A program made the translations under genes and the position numbers. A stretch of 64,000 nucleotides of DNA, taken from Sebastes aleutianus (taxonomy: Eukaryota; Chordata; Actinopteri; Perciformes; Sebastidae). The first letter of the stretch is position 1. Each line of letters begins with the position of its first letter. Shown piece by piece: positions 41,772 through 53,800 of this stretch. The stretch spans positions 7,901,591 to 7,965,590 of the forward strand of contig CAKAKS010000067.1 in NCBI GenBank assembly GCA_916700875.1. The letters are read 5' to 3'. A model generated the notes under the pieces. It was not told the DNA's origin, searched no databases, and saw only the letters and a program-made list of their open reading frames with translations.

Positions 41772-44700
41772 CTCCAACATGCAGAGCAGCTTAACATACA
41801 CAAATAGGTTTATGTTAATGATTTATGTGCATGCACACAGCACACTGGAGAGAAAAAGAGGCCACATAATTAATGAAGTATACGTGTACAAATGCATGAC
41901 TTGCAAATAGTGTCAGGAAGATTTCAAAATACATATATACATCATATAGTTTTATATTTACAGCTATAAATGTAATTTAAATCAACAAATTGTCACAAAT
42001 TGCTTGTTGGATTTGGTGGAACACGCCCAGGATGACATTTTCTTTCTTACACAAATATGACTCTATTACTCAGACCTAAGGCTGCAACTATTATTTTTAT
42101 TACTGATCAATCTGTCAACTATTTTCTAATTTTGATTTGAGCTGTCAATGTATTGAAATATTTAATCACGATTAGTCGGAAATTAATCTGTTTTCTGTTA
42201 TTATTATCTGTTCAAAATGTACCTTAAAGGGAGATTTGTCAAGTATCTCTTATAAACATGGTAGTGGGCAAATATGCTGCTTTATGTATATATTTATTAT
42301 TGGAAATCAATTAACATCACAAAACAATGATAGATATTGTCCAGAAACCCTCACAGGTACTGCATTTAGCATAAACAATATGCTCAAATCATAACATGGC
42401 AAACTGCAGCCCAACAGGCAACAACAGCTGTCAGTGTGTCAGTGTGCTGACTTGACTATGACTTGCCCCAAACTGCATGTGATTATCATAAAGTGGGCAT
42501 GTCTGTAAAGGGGAGACTCGTGGGTACCCATAGAACCCATTTTCATTCACATATCTTGAGGTCAAGGGACAACCTTTGAAAATGGCCATGACCGTTTTTT
42601 CCTTGCCAAAATTGAGTGTAAGTTTGTAGCATTATTTAACCTTTGCAACACGTAAGTGTGACATGGTTGGTACAAATGGATTCCTTTTCTAGTTTCCTGA
42701 TACCAGTATATTCACTGTAGCTTCAAAAATGAGCCTGCTACAAGTTGAATTAATGCATTTAAGAAATGAATGAAGTCAGAACGAATTTGCGCTAACCACT
42801 TTTTATCACGTTAACTTTGACAGCCCTAATTTGAATCGATTTGGTTAAAAAAAATGTCAGAAAATGAAAAGTGTCCGTCACAATTGTCCAAGTTGTGTCA
42901 TATTCAAATCGCTTGTTTTGTCCGACCAAGAGTCCAAAACCCCAAAATATTCAGTTTATTAACGTATTGTAGAAGACTTAAGAAAACAGGCAAATATTCA
43001 AAAATGAGAAACTGGAAGCAGACGTTTAGTTTTTGATTAAAATTTGACAGAAATGATTAATTGATTACTTTACCTCCTCGGGTTTCTTAGACAATATGTG
43101 ACACAGATTCTCTGTTTATTAATTTTAGTCGCAGTGTTTGTTTCATCCTGATTTTATTTTTATTTTTGAATATTTTAACAATACAGGATATGAATAATAA
43201 TAAAAAGAAAAAAGGAGACATGAGAAGACAGCTTTCACCAATCAAGCATAAAGAAAAACAAAGAACACAAGGCTATGATGTATTATGATTTCTCATGAGA
43301 GATGTATTAAAGATAACATTAGTAATTATATGTACATATAGGAACCCATATGCCTTTATATACACTAATTTGTACATACATGGAGCAAAACAAAGGCATA
43401 TGAAGTTAAACAAATCATATCTGTTTCATCCTGATTTGATGATTTATTTGCAGTGTGATGAAGCTGTAAATAGATGTGTGTGGGTATTTAATCCACATAT
43501 TCACCATGTCTATTTATTATGTTATCAGTAATATCTTTCCTGAGTTTCCTAAAGAGTTCCTGAGTTTAAAATATATGATATGCTGAATTCTTTATGGGTT
43601 CATATTTGATAAGAATTCAACATGAATTTTCTGCATCATGTCTGTTGTTCTGGAGGTAAACACACATTCCTCTGTTGTGTGCGAGTGGGAGAAAGATGTA
43701 AGGTGAATCCTTTGTAAGACCCCGGGGTTTCTACCAATCGCAAAGCAATATGACAAGCTGCATATCCCCAGGAGGCTCTGTCACTACCCATTTGTCAACA
43801 AAGCATTTTCTGCCTCAAACACATAGCGAGGCTTTTTACCAAAGTCCCCCTAGGTGTGCATTTCTCTCTGCTTTGCATATTTCTCTGTAAACTGGGGCTA
43901 AACACAACTTTCAGAGCAGTTTTGACTTCTGGAAAAAAGAAGAGTTTGTCGAGTTTATAACAAATATGGTGCAAAACTAAAAATTCTGCTGGCAGTGCTG
44001 GCGGTGCTTCCACAGGGAATAAGGAGGCCAAATATTTTGATGCACTGTACATATTTGTATTAGAAAGTTTATTTTTTCTTGTTTTCTTCCATCAATCAGC
44101 CTCCCAGGATGCACTGCCAGACCTGCTCCCTGGTGACCAGCTCAGGTCACCTCATCGGAGGCGGTCAGGGTGAAGAGATCGACCGGGCCGAGTGCGTCAT
44201 CCGCATGAACGACGCCCCCACCGCCAGAGGTTACGCCCGAGACGTGGGCCGCCGCACCTCCCTGCGTGTCATCGCTCACTCCAGCATGCAGAGGGTCCTG
44301 AGGAGTCGCCACGAGCTGCTCAACGCCAGCCAGGACACGGTGTTCATCTTCTGGGGCCCCAGCAGCTACATGAGGCGCGACGGGAAGGGCCTGGTGTACA
44401 ACAACCTGAGGCTGATGAACCAGGTGCTGCCCAAACTCAAAGTGTACATCATCTCCTGGCAGAAGATGCTGCAGTTCGACGAGCTCTTCAAGAAGGAGAC
44501 CGGCAAGGACAGGTGAGGGAAAGATGATCACAATGCAATAAGTACTTGTGATTCTGACTGTGAGGTGCATGAAGGACGGCGTATTTAGCCAGTGTTTGGA
44601 TGAATAGATTAGTGGATTGACAGAAAATAAATCAGCAATTTTCGAGTGTGAGTGTCAGGTTAAAGTTCATCAAGGAAATATTACAAACAATTGTTGGTTC

Positions 44701-47700
44701 AAAATTCTCAAAGCTGAGTATTTGTGGCTTTATACATAACTGTATACTGAGTGTCTTTGGAATTTAGCCTTTTGATCAGACAAAATACGCATTTTAACAG
44801 CTTCACCTTGAGCTCTGAGAAATTGTGGTTGATGTTTTTAGACATTTTATTGACTAAATGATTAAACTATTAAAGGTGCTCTATAAGATATCCAGAGCAT
44901 TGATATAGCAGCAAAGAACTACTGTATATGTAAAGATATAGAGGAGTAATATTTAGCTATGCAGAGAATGAAGTTACTCAACAGCGGTGTTACAAAAGCG
45001 TAGCACCCACCCTCCATTTCCACCTAGGCATGCTTGCCAACCTTGAGACTTCAGAAATAGGAAGGGTTTCTAAAGCAAAACTGGGGGTCTGGAGTCTGGG
45101 GATCCTCCGCACCAGAATACAGACTTTGTTTTCTGCATTCTGGTGATTTTTAAAGAATGAAAATAACAAAATATAAAGTACACTGCAACAGCATGTTTTG
45201 TTAAGTAGGCCTACTTTTAATTTTACTTTTAATTCTCAGGAAAGAAAACTGAATAATTCGCCCCTCTGGCTGAACTTGTGTGAATCTCTGGTATAAACTA
45301 GGCTAATATTCATCAGTTTTCATTCATTCATTCATTTTTTTTAGTATTTCTTTCTCTTAGTTCTCTCCATTTCTATCTCCTTCTCTCACTCACTGAAGGC
45401 CCTTTACTGAAGGCCCTTTAGACACAATGACAACACGTTATTTCTAATTGCTTGCACCACGCCGGCTTTGTTGTGATGCTGTGATGTGCGGCGAGCGCAC
45501 CTCAAAAAGCCACTGCGCCGCGATGTCGCTACCATCTCTCCTGCGCCGGGAAAAGACATTCAGTATAACTCTATTGCCGTCCGGGTGGAAACAGTAGGGC
45601 TCATACACGCTATACAGTACCAGAAACATGTTGAGATAACGAAAAGGAAAAAAAAAGGTTTTAAAAATTGCCATAAATCAGGAGAAATACGGGAGACTTG
45701 TGACCCCGGGAGGAAACCGGGAGAGGGCAATGAAAAACGGGAGTCTACCGGGAAAATCAGGAGGGTTGGCAAGTATGTCCCCAGGTAAACACTGTTAGAT
45801 CTGTCAGCACCGTTAGCTGCGGCACCGCTCAGCCATCGCCATGTTGAGAGCTGTCCGGAGGCAATAGAAATACTCCCTGTCTCGTATTTAGCACCTTCAA
45901 CTGAAAACAAAAACAAAAAATTGACAGATTAACCGATAATCTAATTAATCTTGTGCCCTGAATAACAGTGACATTATTATAATGTGGTAATGCTTTTGAT
46001 TACAAGATCATATCAATGTGCCAAATTTGCATATTCAAGCCTATTAATATAACCAGTGCTAGAGGGCCAGTGTTCATCATATTTAGTACAGACAGGTTAG
46101 ATTTCTGTCAAACTGAGTACCCTTACGTATTACTCAGTACCACACATTTTTAATACATATAGTTACTTGTGGTGTAGTTATGGTAAGAATTGGGCAAAAG
46201 GGCAAAGGTCCTTCTCAAAAAAAGCTGCAAGAGGAGGTAGAAATGTGCAGCAGCATGAGGTATAAAATGTGGCTTAATATTCGTCCAGTTGGCCGGCTGG
46301 TGGATAAGAGTTTAGGTTTCTCCTCAGGGCTCCAAAAATCTATTTCTTGAAGTGGTCAGTCTCCACAGTATGAATGTACTCGTTTTACTTTGGCCCAAGG
46401 TGAAAAAACACTCAACGAACAACGGGCAAGGCTTCCAACATAAAACGCAGTTCCACATCTAGAGAGGAAGGAAAGATTTCCAGTCAGAACCAGTTCCATG
46501 TGACAAGAAAGCATCATCTGACCTTCAGGGCAACACAGTCAATACTGTTCTAGCATTCAAGGTTCACAGCTTCTCCCAACATATTCTACCGAAGTTATTA
46601 GTGTTTTGTACTACACATTTAGTTTTGTACCCTCAAATTAGTAATTCTTGTGCTAATTCATGCTCCCAAATCCCATTCAAGCTCTGACTGTAACAAGAAA
46701 ACACATATTTTACATTACCACACCACCAAAGGTTTCTTTTATTGGAATACACTTTCATAAGAGACAATTAAATGCCTTTAAATGTTCTGTGACTTACACA
46801 TGGTGCACTCGGTTTTAACAAGAATGGGAGGATGGGAAGATGCTTTTTTTTATTACAAAACAGTAACATTTATAATTTTCTAATTTCACATATTTGTGGC
46901 TTACAAGTTGCAAATCATTTTGAGACCCTCATTTGTATGATACAGTCCTTAAGTAAGAAATAATGTACAGCAAGCCAGTCATTGTTGTGAGAGAATCCAC
47001 AACATTGACCCACTAGCTGTACATTATCCCGCTTATTACACGGCTACTTACTTAACAAATCAATAACTTGACACATAAACGGTCCGCCAGAGTCCGACAT
47101 CAAAACTGCGCCCATAGCAACCGTCTGCTATACATAGCAACGGTCTGCTATACATAGCAACGGTCTGCTATAAAGAAATAGCAGACCGTAGAACGCCGTG
47201 ATTAACCAATCAGAATCGAGTATTCACTGCCGTGTAACAATTTAGGTTAATGAGCAACTTGTTCCACACGCAAACTAATTATAGACGAAGAGGTTAAACT
47301 AGGTAATTCATCAACTACGATGTGTAGTTGTGAACACAGTTTATTGATATTTACAAGGGCTGTCAATCAAATCAAATATTTAATCGCAAAAAGTGGGCAT
47401 GCCTGTAAAGGGGAGACTCGTGGGTACCCATAGAACCCATTTTCATTCACATATCTTGAGGTCAGAGGTCAAGGGACCCCTTTGAAAATGGCAATGCCAG
47501 TTTTTCCTCACCAAAATTTAGCGTAACTGTGGAGCGTTGGAAATGTTTCAAAGTGAATGCTCAATGTGAAATAATAGTATGATTTAATAATGCAACTAAC
47601 AGGAAAAAAAATCTCTGCTTTTGCTAACGTGTGATGTACAAATGGTTTAGAAAGTCAAGTTTTTGTTTCCGCAACACCTTTTCTCAAGCTGCACAGTGAT

Positions 47701-47772
47701 AAAGGACTCAAATTTAATGAGTCCAAGCTGAGTTCTCGGTCCCGTGGCCATTAATGCTTAATGAAAACACTA

Positions 47773-47811
<39 letters not shown>

Positions 47812-50800
47812 TTGTCTGTCTCTCTCTTTGTCCGGGTTGTCATTGGAGACTCAATCTGACTTCAGCTTTTAGATAGATGTCAGGGGGGAAACTGCCGAGT
47901 AGAGGATTTAGTGAATAGCTCAGACATCCATCCTTCAGGATCTGTGCCGACAAACATGGTAAATGTTTACAGTGAGCAAGCGGCTTCTGGTGTACTCTTA
48001 TCCTTTTTATAGCATTAGGCATTAACATCTGTGAGGCTTATTTGAGGTCATTTCTGCTCTGTGGAGCGTGGGAAGAGAGAGAAAGAAAGTATTGCTTTTA
48101 TATCTTTCTAATGTTGGAAAAAAGGAAGCTGTCGCTATGCAATAATAGTTTTTTATATCATTTATAAAATGATTCCTATTGTTTTAAGGATTGGTGTGAG
48201 CAGCATAAATAGCAGAGTTTCTGGGTAATCAACTGTGCGATCGGCAACCCTGCGAGCCTGTAATTGTAATTATGGGTTATGGCGTTTCAGTAAAGGTAAT
48301 TAAGATGGTGTGGGATGTTGTCACATCCACCCATTTTAATAACACTGGCAGAGGAGCAATGAGAAACAGGTGTCCCTCTGCATCCTCTGTGTTAAATTGC
48401 CAAGCCGGAATGAGCCTCAACCGGTGATTAAAGGCAAATTAGCTTTTGAAATAACTTTTTTTTTTTTTACTTCAATGCAGTATTTTATGTTCCCGTAATG
48501 CTTTGTTGTAATCATCCCACTGTGTCGCACTGTTAGGTTTCTACTCAACACATTTGGTTTGGAATAAAATGAGAAGGTGGCAGGTTCGTTCAGTTACTAA
48601 AAGATTACAGATTTGATTGGCTTTAACTGCTAATCTAAATGATGTTGAAAAATCTATAAAAAAATGCCAGCAGTCCTGGAAAACTAATCTGTGGTAACTT
48701 AAAAGGTCAAAATGATTATAATAAAAAAGCCGCAGTAGGCCCAATATGCAAAAGAGACCGATACAACAGCTGCAGCAATGTAGAGTTCCCAGATCTGGAA
48801 GAACAGTTATTCACAACAGGATCCTTACAGACCAGAACCAGGTCCTCCATATTTATCTTTTCCTAGAGTTACACTTTGGAAAACTCTATTTTCAATTTAG
48901 GAATAAAAGGTCTCTGCTGAAAGTGAAGAATAAGACACATTTATTAAGAAATTCACATCTACGTACAACAACCTGTAAGAGTAATATTTTTGTTATAAAG
49001 ATGTGCATGCATTATCTTTTTCTTATTGTCTTTGAGGATTTTACCAATTATCTGTTTGAAACGTTATATTAGATAAATTATGGAGAAATATGTATTTGAC
49101 AGTGTCACCAGTATGCGGGATAATGGGGCACGCTTTGCCAAGGGATGCACCGATACCGGATTGGATATCGGGCCGATAATGACTCAAATAGTTGGATAGT
49201 GTGAATCGGTGACAATGGGGCCGATCTATTCAATTCTATTCTATTTTTATCTCTTATATTCATTATATGCTGGAATTTCTGTTCAAGGTTTAACCAATTT
49301 GTTGCTTCATTAAAAAGGTTTACACTTGAATTGTAATTCCTGTTTTTTTTTTGTTTTTTTTTACCAAGTTACTGGTGTAAGGTTTATTTTTGTAATAATA
49401 TTTAATATTTCCGTAAATTTATATCCATGTATTTATTTGTTACAATTTGTTTTACAAGTTAGGAAAGCAATGTTTAAGTCAAGTCTGATGTTGCCTCACA
49501 CATGAAAGAATGATCCCAGTCACTTCCACAAAGTGAGGCATAGAGCATATTAATTAAACACTGGTATCGGATCGGTACTCGGTATCGACTGATACCCAAA
49601 GCCCAGGTATCACTGTCGGTATCGGGACTGAAACAGTCGGATCGGTGAATCCCTAGCTTTGCCTGGAGCAGATGACCATATAAAGAAATCCGGCACAATC
49701 TGACGTAATCTTGTAGCCAAAGTAGAAAAAAAAATGTGTTCACAACAGTCAGAAGCCTGCTTTTGTCACAGGAAATACTTTTACACATGTTTACCTCATT
49801 ATTTGACAATTTGGACAAGTTTAATATGAACATACAACATTGAAACGTTGTATATATATATGACAGAAAATAAGGAAAAGCATAATAGGTCCCCTTTAAA
49901 GGCCATGCACATCCCTGCATGTGTTCTCACATGCGTTCGTTATTTTTGGCCTTTTTTGAGAAATTCAGTTAAAATTGGTGCTACATCTGGATGTAAACTA
50001 CAAACTACAGTCTGCGTAAGCCCACGTCGACTTGAAAAGAGGTCTGATCAGCCATAATAATAATACACATCACCTGTGTAGGTGGACCATCGGTGTGCAG
50101 GGCAAAGCAGGAATAGACCATTTTCACTGCAGACATTTTGGCTTGTCATAGCAGGAAAAGAATCGTAAGATATACATTTTTTGGTGATAAAATGTAATGG
50201 TAAATGTTAGTTTTTTTTAAGTTAAAGGGGACATATCATGTTCGTTTTCAAGTTCATAATTGTACTTTGGGTTTCTACTAGAACATGTTTACATGCTTTA
50301 ATGTTCAAAAAACACATTGTTTTTCTCATATTGTCCATCTGAATATACCTGTATTCATCCTCTCTCTGAAATGCTCCGTTTTAGCACCTGTCTCTTTAAG
50401 ACCCCCTCCTGAAAAAGTCCAGTCTGCTCTGATTGGCTTATGAGAAAAATATGGTGCACCTTTTCAAAGGTAGTTCTCAAGCTGTGGGCGATATATTCTA
50501 ATGAGCCTGCGTGTGACATAGGAAGGGGAGACAAATCTGAATGGCTTGCTGAATCACATGTTTTCTGATCTAGACAGCCCACAAAAAAAACTGACTGGGT
50601 TGTCTTATTTCACAGTTTGTGGGTTGGTAGGAACTCCAGATACCCAGATGTAGTAACACAAGCACTGAAAAAGTGAGTTTTTTGTGATATGTCCCCTTTA
50701 ATTTGTATAAATCTTTAGCATCTCCAGTAGCAATTAATGGGTTGAAATGAACAAAATGTTGTAGTTGAGAGGGAGGAATATATAGAAAATTAGACAAAAT

Positions 50801-53800
50801 ACGAGCAAACCAAACTGAAGCGCGAAAGTGTCTGCTGCTCGAAGAGAAGCAACATCAGAAAAGACATTATAATAATGATAAGGGGAATATATTACAACAA
50901 ACATGCATGGAAAGAGATTGCAAACAAAAGAAATGCCAGCTTTGTTCTTGCAGCTTTCACCCCGAGGAATGAAAAAAAAGTGATGCAACAGAAATGGGAG
51001 CTGTGATCAGAGGGAAAGTGGCATGAAAGTCAAGTAGATACAGAAGTGAAGTACCTCAGATCAGTAATCAACACCTCTAATCACTGAAGTCATTAGAGGC
51101 GTTGTGTATAAATATACCTTGCTGGTGACTCTAGTGAGAGAAGGAAAAGTAACCTTTCACAGCAACAACAAAGTATTTTTTTTTCAATAATATGTTTCAG
51201 CTACATGTCCTCACAAGAGTACACATATTGAACAGGTGTTTCAGCTTTAACTAATTGCACCAATCACACCTTCATGTGACTTCTAACCTCTCAGCAGTTA
51301 CATAACAACCATTAGAATAAACTCAATGACAATAAAGCTGCTCTTTAGAACTGAATACAATGCAACGGCCAAAACCCAGAGAACAATTCTCTTTCTGTAA
51401 TCAGCTCCTGTTTTCATAATTGGAGAGATAATGTACACTTCTTGACTAATTTGTCTGTCAATCAATTAGAATATTTAATCGCACATTTTTTGATCCGTTC
51501 AAAATGTACCTTAAAAGGAGATTTGTCAAGTATTTAATACTCCTATCAACATGGGAGTGGGCAATTATGCTTGCTTTATACAAATGTGTGTATATATTTA
51601 TTATTGGAAATTAATTAACAACACAAAACAATGACAAATATTGTCCAGAAACCCTCACAGGTACGGTATTACTGAAAAAACTTGAAGGGGAGACTCGTGG
51701 GTACCCATAGAACTCATTTTCATTCACATATCTTGAGGTCAGAGGTCAAGGGACCCCTTTGAAAATGGCCGTGACAGTTTTTCCTTGCCAAAATGTAGCT
51801 GAAGTTTGGGGCGTTATTTAGCCTCCTTTAGCTAGTATGACATGTTCGGTACCAATGGATTCCTTTTTCTAGTTTCATATGATGCCAGTATCTTCACTCC
51901 AGCTTTAAAACTGAGCCAGCTACAACATAAAATTTGCAAGTTGCGTTAATGCATTAAAGAAATTAGTGGCGCTAAAATGAATTTGCATTAACGCATTTTT
52001 ATTGCATTCATTTTGACAGCCCTAATTATATTATTTTTGTCAAAGTTAATAGAGCACTCTGCCTGCAGGTTTTTTTTTTTTTTCTCAAGGCAAATCGGCT
52101 TGTATTCTTGTTTTCTTTCTTGACGCGCTGATAATGACATTTTATTGAAAACAGTTTTCTCCTTTTATCAAATACAAGCAAAAAAATAATCTCCCTTTTT
52201 AATACTAATAAGATTTTAAGTCTCAAGGATCAACACACAATTAAACTGTTAATTAACTGGCTACTTTTGCTAAATTTTCATACCAAACTGTGTAAACACG
52301 AGGAGCAGCTCCGTTCTCCTGTGCAGGGATAAATCCTTCTTCCCACTCACAGCTTGCTTCCAGTCCTTTTTTCAAGACAGCCATTGAAGCTAAGAGCTTG
52401 ACATTTCACACCACATTATTCATCAGCATGTTCATAAACAAGGAAATGAGGAAGACTTCTTAAGTGAGATTAGCTGCATGCCTCCTGACTAAGACCTCCG
52501 CGCATCCACCGCAGACTGCTTGATGACAAAATGCTGTGCTTTGAACTTTGAAAGTTTTCTAATTTGCAAAAGGTGTGTGTGAGTGTATGTGCGTCGTTGT
52601 CATAGCAAAAGCCCAGTGGCCGTGTTTGCATATCACAACAAATCAACATGTTCCAGACAACCTGGGTCCTGTCATAATTAAATGAAAATGAGAAGTCTGT
52701 GCTTCGGCTGCGATAGCATCACTTTGGGTCGACACTGTTGTTTGTGGTCTGAGCAGACTCTAATAAAGATGAAAGTCGCACCAAAGTGTGTTGTTACTAT
52801 TCATCACACTGTCACTCAGTGCAGTGCGGACAGATTGATTCAGGAGGTTTGGGGTTGTTTGGCAGGAAGCGACCATTTGTAGATGCATCTCTCCTGCAAA
52901 CACAATGTTGTTGTATTAAAGGTCAGATTGGGGTGAAATGATGCAGGGATGAAGGAGGGGAGTTGTTGTTGTTTGCTTAATTCTTGAAGGAAAACAAAAG
53001 TCCGCCATTTTATTTGAGTATCCGAATTCAAGTGTGAAATTTGTGCCCTGAAAAATTCCCACAATTGAACAAGTAGCGTCCATGACACCGTTTGGTCCGG
53101 TTTATAACGTACCCTGAACATCCTCACAGCTTCCCAGGAAGTTGTGTTTCTATTCCACCATCACCAAGCAGGGGAGATGTTCAAAATACAAATGCTCAAC
53201 AGGCTTTTTATGTAAGGAATTTCTGCCTGACGTGTATCCCCCCTACGCTGTTCTCTGAGTGAGAAAATAAGAGAAACCCCTTTTCAAACAACCAGGTAAA
53301 CCCTCCACTCCAAATGTGTCACCCTCATCAACCGCAGGCGAGCAGGGTGTCGAGATGCCTGCCTGGTTGTTCTTGTCAAGACTTTTTCTTATCAGGCCCG
53401 AGCTTTGTTTCTCTGCCTTGCCAAGTTGAAACCTCCGCTGCTGTGGATGCTAGCGTGTATGTGTGGGAACAAGACGAGAAGCCGTAACAAGCTTTCTGGA
53501 AGCAGCAGGGTGACGAGGTGGTCGAGAGAACAGGAGATCCTGTCAAACTGAGTTTGAGTAAGAGTTTGATCCTCGGCCTCCTCGGCCTCCTCTCTCCTAT
53601 TCCAATTATTTAAAAAGATATGATAAATTGTCCTGGGTAAAGATCCAAAGAAAGGTTGCAGCTCATTTTAAAGTTTTAAGTAAGTGTTTAACGTGCAGGT
53701 GAAATGAAAAATTACTTTTCAGCCAAGCTAGTGTCAATTGCTCTATGGACCGTTTATTCTTTCTGTCAGTTGGTCCACCACTTTGTTCCAGATTGAAATA

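Larger units (their letters stand above)
5345..44099 (+). other. st6galnac5: Intron 2 of st6galnac5 (38,755 bp, phase 0)
   Basis: Donor gtaagc at 5345; acceptor ttccatcaatcag ending at 44099. No other protein gene is convincing inside. Individual repeats are listed separately; the stretches between them look like ordinary unique intronic DNA. Confidence 0.9.

Noticed and set aside
44142..44570. 142-codon open frame antisense to exon 3
   Set aside because: It mirrors a GC-rich conserved exon; no family resemblance, and the sense frame is clearly st6galnac5.
45486..45916. 100- and 118-codon open frames
   Set aside because: Both lie within the nested MITE at 45029-45777 or cross its edge, with no transposase motif.
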